This document shows, piece by piece, positions 48,348-56,603 of a DNA stretch of 64,000 nucleotides (its first letter is position 1; every line of letters starts with the position of its first letter). The stretch is from Streptomyces decoyicus. GTDB taxonomy: Bacteria > Actinomycetota > Actinomycetes > Streptomycetales > Streptomycetaceae. The notes under the pieces were generated by a model. The model saw only the letters and a program-made list of their open reading frames with translations. It ran no database searches and was not told the origin of the DNA. Position numbers and translations under genes: made by a program. The DNA lies in NCBI RefSeq assembly GCF_019880305.1, contig NZ_CP082301.1:6572001-6636000 (forward strand), read 5' to 3'.

Positions 48348-49541
48348 TCAGCCCCGGGTTTCCTCCAACGCCCGGTACACCGCCGTGATCAGCCCGCGGT
48401 TGCGCGGGTCGTCGCCCGTCGTGCCACCGCCGTACTTGTTCATGGTGTACGCGTAGGAAAGCCGGTTCTCCGGATCCGCGAAGGCATGGGAGCCGCCCGC
48501 GCCACCGTGGCCGAACGCCCCCGGGTTGGGTCCTGCCTGGCCCTGGTGGTTGAGCATGTAGCCGAGGCCCCAGCGGTGTTCGTGGCCCGCAGGGGCGAGC
48601 GCGTCGATCGTCAGATCGCGCTCGCCCGGCAGGCTCTGCGAGCGGCGCATCGCCTCCAGGGTGCCGGGCCCGACGAGCCTGCCGCCCGCCAGCGCGCCGT
48701 ACACGGTCGCCAGTCCGTGGGCGCTGGCGTGGGCGTTCCCCGCCGGGATCTCCGCCGACCGGTAGGCGGCGCTGTTGACGTCGCCGGTGGGGATGGAGGT
48801 CAGCGCCAGCATCACCACGGCGAGCGGATGGTCGGAGAGCGACCGGAACGGTGGCGCGGGTGCGCCGGGGAACTGCTCGGCGATCCGCGCCTCGTTCAGC
48901 TGCCCGACCATGTCGGCGCAGCGGGCGTGCTCCTCGGCGGGGGTGCCGATGTACACCGCGGCGTCCAGCGGCCCGGTGATCTCGTTGCGCAGGAACGTGC
49001 CGAGGGACTGCCCGGTGATCCGCCGTACGACCTCGCCCACCAGATATCCGAAGGTCACCGCGTGATAGCCCTGCGCGGTGCCCGGCTCCCACCAGGGCGG
49101 GGTCGCCGCCAGGGTGGCGCACACCCGGTCCCAGTCGTAGGCGTGCCCCGCGGGGAGCGGCTCACGGGGCGCGATCAGACCGGCGCGGTGGCTGAGCAGC
49201 CAGCGCACGGGTATGTCCTGCTTGCCGGCCTGCGCGAACTCGGGCCAGTACCGGGCGACCGGCGCATCGAGGTCCAACTCGCCCCGGTCCACGAGCAGGT
49301 GGGCACACAGCGCGGTCATCCCCTTGGACGTCGAGTAGACATTCACGAGGGTGTCGCGCTGCCAGGCGCGGGTCCCGGCGGCGTCCGCGTGGCCGCCCCA
49401 CAGGTCGACCACCGCCTCGCCGTCCACGGTCACCGTGACCGCCGCGCCGATATCGCCGTGCTCGCTGAAGTTCCGCTCGAACGCTTTCCGCACGCCGGCG
49501 AAACCCGGTGCGCAGTGGCCGTCGACGGTGGCTGGTCCCAC
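48348..49541 (-). CDS. Serine hydrolase, beta-lactamase/esterase family VIII
   Basis: The 397-residue enzyme of the class C beta-lactamase fold has the active-site STSKG (Ser-x-x-Lys) near residue 70, the Tyr motif in QGYHAVTFGYLVGEVV near 160, and FGHGGAGGSHAF near 365 in place of the KTG box. Family VIII esterases such as EstB have this arrangement and cleave short acyl esters rather than antibiotics. No signal peptide is evident. ATG 49541. Its upstream region contains several CGTAC elements. Confidence 0.87.
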   Translation of the reverse strand: MGPATVDGHCAPGFAGVRKAFERNFSEHGDIGAAVTVTVDGEAVVDLWGGHADAAGTRAWQRDTLVNVYSTSKGMTALCAHLLVDRGELDLDAPVARYWPEFAQAGKQDIPVRWLLSHRAGLIAPREPLPAGHAYDWDRVCATLAATPPWWEPGTAQGYHAVTFGYLVGEVVRRITGQSLGTFLRNEITGPLDAAVYIGTPAEEHARCADMVGQLNEARIAEQFPGAPAPPFRSLSDHPLAVVMLALTSIPTGDVNSAAYRSAEIPAGNAHASAHGLATVYGALAGGRLVGPGTLEAMRRSQSLPGERDLTIDALAPAGHEHRWGLGYMLNHQGQAGPNPGAFGHGGAGGSHAFADPENRLSYAYTMNKYGGGTTGDDPRNRGLITAVYRALEETRG

Positions 49542-49862
49542 GGTGGCTCTCCTCGCGTCGTCCGTGTGCGGTCATGGGCGTACTTCCGTACTTCCATACG
49601 TGCGTACGGTGTCCGTACGGGATGATCCGTCCCGGTCGATGCCCGTGGCAACCATGTGAGTCCGGACGGCTCAGTGCCGCGTGTCCGGATTCCGCCCCCG
49701 CCGCCCGGGGCACCTCCACCGCCGCCCACCCCGGCCCCCGCCCCGGCTCCCACACCGCCTCCCGCCCCGATTCCCACCCCATTTCCTCCGCCGGCCGATG
49801 AATCGGCGCCCCGGACGCGGTCTGTCCCACCGGCCCCACCGACCACACCACTGGAGGACACC
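49542..49862. other. Gap with CGTAC-rich promoter and proline-codon tract
   Basis: This 321-base gap lies between the divergent serine hydrolase and VOC genes. The half near the hydrolase (49579-49620) has four CGTAC elements, listed separately. The half near the VOC gene (49690-49800) is C-rich with irregular CCCCGCC and CTCCCAC repeats and gives only Pro-rich frames, so I do not call a gene there. Confidence 0.5.
49586..49620. promoter_or_regulatory. CCGTAC-type inverted repeats upstream of serine hydrolase
   Basis: CCGTAC at 49586-49591 is mirrored by GTACGG at 49604-49609, and CCGTACGG at 49613-49620 is a palindrome by itself. On the minus strand GGAAGTAC occurs twice in tandem. Clustered dyads of this kind 45-80 bases before a start codon suggest an operator for a dimeric repressor. 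Confidence 0.4.
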
Positions 49863-50369
49863 ATGTCTGCAGCCGCCCCCGCCGCCCCCGCCACCGTCCA
49901 GCCGGTGATCGTCACCCCCGACCTCGGCCGCCTGAAGGCCTTCTACGGCGGACCGGTCGGCGCCGAGGAGTTCACCCGGGTGCCCGAGGAGGGCCCGGTC
50001 TCCTTCGTCGGACCGCGGATCGACGGCTCGGAGCTGGGCATCGTGGCCGACGAGAGCGTCCCGACCGGTACCCCGACCCGGATCCTCCTGAGCATCGTGG
50101 TCGAGGACGTCGACGCCCTCCTGAACCGGGTCGCACCGCTCGGCGGCAAGGTGCTCGGCCCGGCCCACGACACGCCCTGGGGCCGGCGGGCCGCCCATGT
50201 CCAGGACCCGGACGGCAACGCGGTGAACCTCACCCAGCCGGTCCGACGGCGCGGCCGCCCGAGCGCCGGTTCCGGGCGCCGTTCACCTCATCCGGGCGGG
50301 CCTCCGGTCGCACACCCCGGTCCGCGGGGCGAGCCTGGAAGCGTTCGGCTCCCGGAGGACGGCGGCTAA
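49863..50369 (+). CDS. VOC/glyoxalase-like protein
   Basis: The 168-residue protein has one glyoxalase/bleomycin-resistance type unit of about 125 residues (VQPVIVTPDLGRLKAFYGG, LLSIVVEDVDALLNRVAPLGGKV, AAHVQDPDGNAVNLTQPV), followed by a charged, disordered Arg/Pro/Gly tail. The usual metal-binding Glu near the end of the unit is replaced by VNLTQ. Function unknown. GGAGGACACC precedes ATG. It lies 13 bases before the next gene and may be the start of the molybdenum-enzyme operon. Confidence 0.78.
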   Translation: MSAAAPAAPATVQPVIVTPDLGRLKAFYGGPVGAEEFTRVPEEGPVSFVGPRIDGSELGIVADESVPTGTPTRILLSIVVEDVDALLNRVAPLGGKVLGPAHDTPWGRRAAHVQDPDGNAVNLTQPVRRRGRPSAGSGRRSPHPGGPPVAHPGPRGEPGSVRLPEDGG

Positions 50370-50382
50370 GGAAGGTCCCACA

Positions 50383-50769
50383 GTGAACAGTGCGAAACAG
50401 GTGCCGGCGACGGAACATGTATCGGCCGAGGTGGTGGTGGAGCTGGAGAGCTGCGCGACACAGGACGCCCATGCGGTCTTCAGCGCGCTGCGCACCTCCT
50501 TCAGCTCCGACCGGGCCGCGGACGACGTACCCGAAGAGGTGGCCGGGCCGGGCTCGACCGTTTGGACCTCCACCTTCGACGTGAGCGAGCGCAAGGCCAC
50601 GGCCGAGCCCCGCCGGCTGACCGCGCCGGTCCTGGTCAGCCTCCAGGGCGGCTACTGGGCGGTCGACGAGCTGTGCAAGGGCCTGGAGTCCGCGTTCGCG
50701 GTGCACATCCTCGGCACGGCGGCCGGCGACCAGGAGAAGGAGGTCGAGCTGCGGCTGGAGACCCGTTAG
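50383..50769 (+). CDS. Hypothetical protein upstream of Mo-hydroxylase genes
   Basis: The 128-residue acidic protein shows no domain that I know. It alternates predicted strands and helices (VSAEVVVELESCATQDAHAVFSAL, VWTSTFDVSERK, APVLVSLQGGYWAVDELCKGL), ending in KEVELRLETR. GTG 50383 follows GGAAGGTCCC. Spacing on either side (13 and 41 bases) suggests co-transcription with VOC and the Mo-hydroxylase subunits. Confidence 0.65.
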   Translation: MNSAKQVPATEHVSAEVVVELESCATQDAHAVFSALRTSFSSDRAADDVPEEVAGPGSTVWTSTFDVSERKATAEPRRLTAPVLVSLQGGYWAVDELCKGLESAFAVHILGTAAGDQEKEVELRLETR

Positions 50770-50810
50770 CGGGTCGGCCCCGAGGGGCGGGGAAGGCACG
50801 GGCGTGGCGC

Positions 50811-51494
50811 ATGACGAAGCCCCGCCGAGCGGCAGCCGCACCCGCGGCCCGGAACGAAAGGCATGAGCGAGTGGAGTCCACCCATCATCCGGCGGGCACC
50901 GACGGCGCGTCGCCGGCGGCCGGTCAGCGTTCCGAGCTGGTCCTGCACATCAACGCGCAAGCGCACCGGCTGACCCTGGACCACCGCACCACGCTCCTGG
51001 ACGCGCTCCGCGAACACCTCGGTCTCACCGGCGCCAAGAAGGGCTGCGACCACGGCCAGTGCGGCGCGTGCACCGTGCTCGTCGACGGACGGCGTGCCAA
51101 CAGCTGTCTGCTGCTGGCCGTGGCCCAGGGCGGGCGGCGGATCACCACGGTCGAGGGCCTGGCCGACGGGGAGCGGCTGCACCCGCTCCAGGAGGCCTTC
51201 CTGGAGCGGGACGCCTTCCAGTGCGGCTACTGCACCCCGGGCCAGCTGTGTTCGGTCGTCGGGATGCTGGCCGAGGCCGCGGACGGCTTCCCGTCGCATG
51301 TCACCCCGCCCACCGCCGCCTCCGGGACGCCCGTCACGCTCACCGACGACGAGATCCGCGAGCGGATGAGCGGAAATCTGTGCCGCTGCGGCGCCTATCC
51401 GCGGATCGTCGAAGCCGTCCGGGAGGCCGGTGCCGCAGCCGGTACGGACATGTGGCCGGACGGCCGTCCGCCGGGGCAGGGGGTGGCGTCGTGA
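50811..51494 (+). CDS. Molybdenum hydroxylase [2Fe-2S] subunit (PaoA-like)
   Basis: This is the 227-residue iron-sulfur subunit of a xanthine oxidase family enzyme. The plant-type ferredoxin cluster Cys are in KKGCDHGQCGACTVLVDG (near residues 80-95) and the second cluster Cys in QCGYCTPGQ and GNLCRCGAYPRI. It passes electrons from the molybdenum site to FAD. ATG 50811 is used; GTG 50871 (20 codons later, GAAAGG upstream) is an equally possible start. Its stop overlaps the FAD subunit start (GTGA). Confidence 0.9.
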   Translation: MTKPRRAAAAPAARNERHERVESTHHPAGTDGASPAAGQRSELVLHINAQAHRLTLDHRTTLLDALREHLGLTGAKKGCDHGQCGACTVLVDGRRANSCLLLAVAQGGRRITTVEGLADGERLHPLQEAFLERDAFQCGYCTPGQLCSVVGMLAEAADGFPSHVTPPTAASGTPVTLTDDEIRERMSGNLCRCGAYPRIVEAVREAGAAAGTDMWPDGRPPGQGVAS

Positions 51495-52486
51495 AGCCGT
51501 TCGGGTATGTCCAGGTGGCGAGCGTCGAGGAGGCCCTTCGGGCCGTGGCCGGGCAGCCCGGCGCCCGCTTTCTCGGCGGCGGTACCAACCTCGTCGACCT
51601 GATGAAGCTGGGCGTGGAGAGCCCGGAGCTGCTCGTCGACGTCACCCGGCTGCCGCTGGACCGCGTCGAGGAGCTGCCGGACGGGGGACTGCGGATCGGG
51701 GCGATGGTCCGCAACAGCGATCTCGCCGCGGCCGTCCCCGTACGCGACCGCTACCCCGTCGTGTCGCAGGCGCTGCTGGCCGGCGCCTCGGGGCAGCTGC
51801 GGAACACCGCGACCACCGGCGGCAATCTGCTCCAGCGCACCCGCTGCCTGTACTTCCAGGACACCGCCAAACCCTGCAACAAGCGCGCCCCGGGCACCGG
51901 CTGCCCGGCCCGCGAGGGCGCCCACCGCGACCTCGCCGTACTGGGCCACTCCGAGCACTGCGTCGCCACCCAGCCGTCGGACCTGGCGGTGGCGCTGGCC
52001 GCCGTCGACGCCACCGTTCATCTGCGCGGACCCGACGGCGAACGCAGCGTCCCGGTGACCGACTTCCACCGGCTGCCCGGCGACCGCCCCGACCAGGACA
52101 CCGTGATCCGGCCCGGCGAACTGCTCACCGCCCTCACCCTGCCCCCCGCGGCACCCGGCGCACGCTCGCGCTACCGCAAGGCCCGCGACCGTGCCTCGTA
52201 CGCCTTCGCCCTGGTCTCCGTCGCCGCCGTGCTGGAGGTACGGGACGGTGTCGTACAGCGGGCGGCGCTGGCGTTCGGCGGGCTCGCGCACCGGCCGTGG
52301 CGCGCCCGCGCGGCCGAAGAAGTGCTGCACGGCGCGCCCGCCACCGAGGACACCTTCGCCCGCGCCGCCGACGCCGAACTCGCCGCGGCCCGCCCGCTGC
52401 GCGACAACGGCTTCAAGGTCCCGCTCGCCCGCAGCCTGGCCGTCGGTGTGCTGGCCGGCCTGGCGGACCCGGCCACCGACGGCTGA
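51491..52486 (+). CDS. Molybdenum hydroxylase FAD subunit with Fe-S insert (PaoB-like)
   Basis: The 331-residue FAD-binding subunit has RFLGGGTNLVDLMKLGV (FAD diphosphate loop) and GNLLQRTRC. The insert RCLYFQDTAKPCNKRAPGTGC near residues 118-138, with three close cysteines and a further Cys near HSEHC, is the one that holds an extra [4Fe-4S] cluster in the E. coli periplasmic aldehyde oxidoreductase PaoB (YagS) and in 4-hydroxybenzoyl-CoA reductase-like proteins. GTG start overlapped with the previous stop. Confidence 0.9.
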   Translation: MKPFGYVQVASVEEALRAVAGQPGARFLGGGTNLVDLMKLGVESPELLVDVTRLPLDRVEELPDGGLRIGAMVRNSDLAAAVPVRDRYPVVSQALLAGASGQLRNTATTGGNLLQRTRCLYFQDTAKPCNKRAPGTGCPAREGAHRDLAVLGHSEHCVATQPSDLAVALAAVDATVHLRGPDGERSVPVTDFHRLPGDRPDQDTVIRPGELLTALTLPPAAPGARSRYRKARDRASYAFALVSVAAVLEVRDGVVQRAALAFGGLAHRPWRARAAEEVLHGAPATEDTFARAADAELAAARPLRDNGFKVPLARSLAVGVLAGLADPATDG

Positions 52487-52553
52487 CGAACCCACCCACA
52501 GGAGGAAGCCCCGCGCAGCCCCTGTCCCCGCCCCCGACCGAAGGACGCGCGCC

Positions 52554-54713
52554 ATGAGCCCCGCCCCGTTCCCGCTCGGCCCGCCCCCCTACCCCCTGGG
52601 CGCCCCGCTCGTCCGCCGGGAAGGCCGTGAGAAGGTCACCGGCACCGCCCGTTACGCGGCCGAACACACCCCGCCGGGCTGCGCCTACGCCTGGCCGGTG
52701 CCCGCGACCGTCGCCCGGGGACGGGTCACCGCCGTGGACACCACGGCGGCGCTGGGCCTGCCGGGAGTGTGCGCGGTGCTGACCCATGAGAACGCGCTCC
52801 GCCTCGGGGACGCCGACGACCCGACGCTGTCCCTGCTCCAGGACGACCGGGTGCCGCACCGCGGCTGGTATGTCGCCCTGGCCGTGGCCGAGAGCCTCGA
52901 AGCCGCCCGCGCCGCCGCCGACGCCGTCCGCGTCAGCTATGCGCCCGAGCCGCACGACGTCCTGCTGACCACCGGTCATCCGCGGATGTACGAGCCCGAG
53001 ACGGCCAACGGCGGCTATCCGGGGACCCGGGAACGCGGCGACTTCGAGAAGGCGTTCGCCGCCGCGCCGTTCACCGTCGACGCCACGTACACCGTGCCGC
53101 CGCTGCACAATCACCCGATGGAGCCGCATGCCTCCACCGCCCGGTGGACCGACGGCCATCTGACCGTCCACGACTCCAGCCAGGGGGCCACCAAGGTCTG
53201 TGCGGACCTCGCCGCACTGTTCCGGCTCGACACCAGCGAGGTGACCGTCGTCTCCGAGCACGTCGGCGGCGGCTTCGGCTCCAAGGGGACGCCCCGCCCC
53301 CAGGTCGTCCTGGCCGCGATGGCCGCCCACCACACGGGGCGCCCGGTCAAACTCTCCCTGCCGCGCCGCGAGATGCCCGCGGCCGTCGGCCATCGCGCAC
53401 CCACCGTCCAGCGGGTGCGCCTCGGCGCGGGCGCCGACGGTGTCCTCACCGCCGTTGCGCACGAGGCCGCCACGCACACCTCCACCGTCAAGGAGTTCGT
53501 CGAGCAGGCCGCGGTCCCGGCACGCGTCATGTACACCTCGCCGAACAGCCGCACCGTGCACCGGGTCGTCCCGCTCGACGTACCGACCCCCTCGTGGATG
53601 CGCGCACCGGGCGAGGCCCCCGGGATGTACGCCCTGGAGTCGGCCATGGACGAACTCGCCGTCGCCCTGGACATCGACCCCGTCGACCTGCGGATCCGCA
53701 ATGAACCGGACACCGAGCCGGACAGCGACCGCGCCTTCAGCAGCCGTCACCTCGTCGGCTGTCTGCGGGAGGGGGCGGAGCGCTTCGGCTGGCAGTCGCG
53801 GGACCCCCGCCCGGCCGTGCGCCGCCAGGGCGATCTGCTGCTGGGCACCGGCGTCGCCGCCGCCACCTACCCCGTCCTGATCGCCCCCTCCTCCGCCGAG
53901 GCGCACGCCGCCGCCGACGGCAGCTACCGCATCCGGATCAACGCCACCGACATCGGCACCGGCGCCCGGACCGTCCTCGCCCAGGTCGCCGCCGCCGCGC
54001 TGGCCGTGCCGGAGGAACTGATCCGGATCGAGATCGGCAGCAGCGACCTGCCGCCCGCGATGCTGGCCGGCGGTTCCGCGGGCACCGCCTCCTGGGGCTG
54101 GGCGGTCCACCGGGCCGGTACGGAGCTGAGGGCGCGGCTGCGGGACCACGTCGGACCGCTCCCGGCCGACGGGCTGACGGCCGCCGCGGACACCCGGCAG
54201 GAGCTCGCCGCGGGGTCCCCGTACGCCCGGCATTCGTTCGGCGCCACCTTCGCCGAGGTCCAGGTCGACACCGTCACCGGAGAGGTCCGGGTACGCCGGC
54301 TGCTGGGCGTCTACGCGGCCGGACGCATCCTCAACTCCCGTACGGCGCGCTCCCAGTTCATCGGGGGCATGACCATGGGCCTGGGGATGGCCCTCATGGA
54401 GGGGAGCGGACTGGACCCCGTGTTCGGCGACTTCGCCGAACGCGATCTGGCCTCGTATCACGTACCGGCCTGCGCCGACGTCCCGCAGATCGAGGCGTAC
54501 TGGCTCGACGAGGAGGACCCCCACCTCAACCCCATGGGCAGCAAGGGCATCGGGGAGATCGGCATCGTCGGCACCGCCGCGGCCCTCACCAACGCCGTAC
54601 GGCACGCCACCGGCGTCCGGCTGCGCGACCTCCCGCTCACTCCGGACAAGGTCCTCTCACGGCTGCGGACCGGTCCGGACGGGGCCGGGCCGGGGGACTT
54701 CGGCGGCCCGTGA
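52554..54713 (+). CDS. Molybdenum hydroxylase molybdopterin subunit (PaoC-like)
   Basis: The 719-residue catalytic subunit has VRREGREKVTGTARYAAE at the start, VGGGFGSKGTPRPQVVLA near 240 (pterin contact), and the catalytic Glu in GSKGIGEIGIVGTAAAL near residue 665. It matches PaoC/YagR-type aldehyde oxidoreductases more than xanthine dehydrogenases. Aldehydes, possibly aromatic, are the likely substrates, oxidized to carboxylic acids. No XdhC/PaoD maturation gene is found in the window. ATG 52554, 67 bases after the FAD subunit. Confidence 0.9.
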   Translation: MSPAPFPLGPPPYPLGAPLVRREGREKVTGTARYAAEHTPPGCAYAWPVPATVARGRVTAVDTTAALGLPGVCAVLTHENALRLGDADDPTLSLLQDDRVPHRGWYVALAVAESLEAARAAADAVRVSYAPEPHDVLLTTGHPRMYEPETANGGYPGTRERGDFEKAFAAAPFTVDATYTVPPLHNHPMEPHASTARWTDGHLTVHDSSQGATKVCADLAALFRLDTSEVTVVSEHVGGGFGSKGTPRPQVVLAAMAAHHTGRPVKLSLPRREMPAAVGHRAPTVQRVRLGAGADGVLTAVAHEAATHTSTVKEFVEQAAVPARVMYTSPNSRTVHRVVPLDVPTPSWMRAPGEAPGMYALESAMDELAVALDIDPVDLRIRNEPDTEPDSDRAFSSRHLVGCLREGAERFGWQSRDPRPAVRRQGDLLLGTGVAAATYPVLIAPSSAEAHAAADGSYRIRINATDIGTGARTVLAQVAAAALAVPEELIRIEIGSSDLPPAMLAGGSAGTASWGWAVHRAGTELRARLRDHVGPLPADGLTAAADTRQELAAGSPYARHSFGATFAEVQVDTVTGEVRVRRLLGVYAAGRILNSRTARSQFIGGMTMGLGMALMEGSGLDPVFGDFAERDLASYHVPACADVPQIEAYWLDEEDPHLNPMGSKGIGEIGIVGTAAALTNAVRHATGVRLRDLPLTPDKVLSRLRTGPDGAGPGDFGGP

Positions 54714-54846
54714 TCTGTTGCGGAACCCGCACCGCGGAGTCACCATGACAAACGACCCATACGTGATAAATGCTCACTCTTCGTGTTTCGGGGTTCGTTG
54801 GTCCAACGAGGTGAAGGGCGTGAGCCTCGCGGTGAGGAGCCACGAC

Positions 54847-55401
54847 ATGACACTTCCCAGCGACCGGCACTACACGGTCGAACTGCATGCTTCGGCGGAG
54901 CGTGTGCCGCAGATCCGGCGAATTCTGGCCGCGCACCTGCGGTACTGGGATCTTGAGCTGCATATCCCGCCCGTATGCCGGGGAGTGGCGGAACTCCTGA
55001 CCAATGTCCATCGCCATATCGGCCCGGACGCCCGGTGCGTCGTCGAACTCCGCTGGACCGGCCGTCACCTCACGGCCTCCGTCGCGGACGACGGACCACG
55101 GCTGCCGAAGCTGCTCAGCGCCGCCGGCGGCGGGCTCTCCAGAGTGGCGGCGGTCAGCGACAGCTGGGGCACCTGTGGCACCCCGGACGGCAAGGTCATC
55201 TGGTTCACCCGCCGGGTCGAGGCGACCCACAAGACCCCGCTGACGAGTCGTACACCGCTGCGCAGCGTGCCCGACGCGAAGGGCCAGCCCGCGGTGCCGC
55301 CGCCCGTACCGGTCGAGCCGCTCGTCGAGCCCGCGCCCGAGGCCGCCGTGGCCGCCGCCGAGGCCGCTCCGGCGGCGTCGTCCGCGGTGTCGCTCGTCTG
55401 A
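54847..55401 (+). CDS. ATP-binding protein, anti-sigma-factor-kinase-like
   Basis: The 184-residue protein has a HATPase_c_2 (SpoIIAB/RsbW-like) domain: VCRGVAELLTNVHRHIG (N-box, with Glu and Asn for Mg-ATP), VELRWTGRHLTASVADDGPRLP (G1 box with ADDG) and GGGLSRVAAVSDSWG (G2). Streptomycetes have many such kinases, most without a known sigma partner. A C-terminal Pro/Ala/Val-rich tail of about 45 residues follows. ATG 54847 is used because GTGAGGAGCC stands eight bases ahead. The AT-richer sequence 54745-54840 then forms the promoter region. Confidence 0.85.
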   Translation: MTLPSDRHYTVELHASAERVPQIRRILAAHLRYWDLELHIPPVCRGVAELLTNVHRHIGPDARCVVELRWTGRHLTASVADDGPRLPKLLSAAGGGLSRVAAVSDSWGTCGTPDGKVIWFTRRVEATHKTPLTSRTPLRSVPDAKGQPAVPPPVPVEPLVEPAPEAAVAAAEAAPAASSAVSLV

Positions 55402-55492
55402 ACACAGCGCCGGGGGGCGCCCGCGTGGCGTCCCGGCGGCCCGTGGGCCGCGTGGGTGCGGTAACCGGCCCGGGCGCCGCAGGGTCACCCGG

Positions 55493-56077
55493 TCAGCCGA
55501 CGGCGCCCTCGGTCCAGGCCCGGCCGAGGATCTCGTCGACGGTCTCGTCCACCGTCTGCCGCGACGTGTCCAGCCACAGTCCGATGTCCCGCGGAGTGCC
55601 GGCCCGCAACAGCCGGTCCAGGTCCCGCACGGTCCAGTCGGGCCCGTACGCGGTCTTGGGGCGGGCTGCCTCGCGCGCCTCGACCGCCGCCGGGTCGGGG
55701 AGCAGGACGACGACCGCGAGCGGCCTGGTCGTGAGGTACCCGGTCATCTCGGCGAGGTGGTCGCCGATGAGGATGTCCTGCGCGATGACGGTGAAGCCGG
55801 CCTGCGCGTACGCGTCGGCGCAGTGCGCCGTCAGCCGGTAGCGCAACCGGAGCTGGTCGACGGCGTGCTGCCCCGCGTCGGGCGTCATGGGGGCCTGGCC
55901 CCGGACGATGCTGCGGCGGAAGGTGTCACCGCGCAGGTGGACGGAGCGGGGCAGGCGCTCGGCGAGCGCCTGGGCCACGGTGGACTTGCCGGCCGCCTGG
56001 ATGCCGGTGATCACCACGACGCCGCCGTCGTTCCACGGCCCCTGCGGTGTCGGTCGTCCGGGAGTGTGCGCGGTCAT
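55493..56077 (-). CDS. P-loop kinase (AAA_33 / chloramphenicol phosphotransferase-like)
   Basis: The 194-residue protein has a Walker A GIQAAGKST near residue 24, then LRGDTFRRSIVRGQAPMT and FTVIAQDILIGDHL, with a lid Arg region VEAREAARPKTAYG. This arrangement belongs to small-molecule kinases (APS-kinase-like, chloramphenicol or shikimate kinase folds). The phosphate acceptor is unknown. ATG 56077 follows GAAAGGGCACG; the open frame above it is not coding. Stands alone. Confidence 0.82.
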   Translation of the reverse strand: MTAHTPGRPTPQGPWNDGGVVVITGIQAAGKSTVAQALAERLPRSVHLRGDTFRRSIVRGQAPMTPDAGQHAVDQLRLRYRLTAHCADAYAQAGFTVIAQDILIGDHLAEMTGYLTTRPLAVVVLLPDPAAVEAREAARPKTAYGPDWTVRDLDRLLRAGTPRDIGLWLDTSRQTVDETVDEILGRAWTEGAVG

Positions 56078-56603
56078 GGTGCGGATCGTGCCCTTTCTGC
56101 CGGGGGGCCGGGGGCCGGGGCCTGGGGGGAGGGAGAGCCGGCCGCGCCCCCTCGGGTGCGCGCCAGAACCACCGGCAGGTCCGTGCACGCCCTCGCCGAG
56201 CATGTGCCACCGGGGCGCGGAAGACGAACGGTTTTGGACACGTGATGCCGGTGTAAGTGCCGGTTCACCGCAGGGGGCTGAGCAGTCCTGGGGGAGCGGC
56301 CGTCGCGGGCCCCCGCGCGCGCCTGCCGGGTCCCGCTGCTCGCGTCCGTGCCCCGGCCGCCGCTCGGCCCGTTGCGTCCCGCTTGCCCGGAATGGTTCCC
56401 CGGGCTTTCGCGCGGCCCGCCCGGCAAGGGAGTTCGTCGCACGTACCCCGGCGAGTCATGTCTGTGACATTCCCTCTTCCCCGCGGCTCGTTCCTCTTGG
56501 AACACTCTGCTGACCCCAGTTTCCTCACCCTCACATGCATCACCGCACAGCCGTCCCTCACCCTTTCGCGAACTCCCCCACACGACATGAGGTCCCCAAA
56601 GTC
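56078..56603. other. 526-base upstream region, no gene found
   Basis: This is the gap between the divergent kinase and phospholipase C genes. There is a stretch of C-rich sequence and a less GC-rich part just before the phospholipase (56460-56600, repeated CTCACC and ACATG elements). I looked for the GTTCACC direct repeats of a PHO box and found only a single copy (56263-56270), so phosphate control cannot be claimed. Frames here are shadow type. Confidence 0.45.

Noticed and set aside
56263..56270. GTTCACC element upstream of phospholipase C as a PHO box
   Set aside because: Only a single unit; a PHO box needs at least two direct repeats at 11-base spacing.
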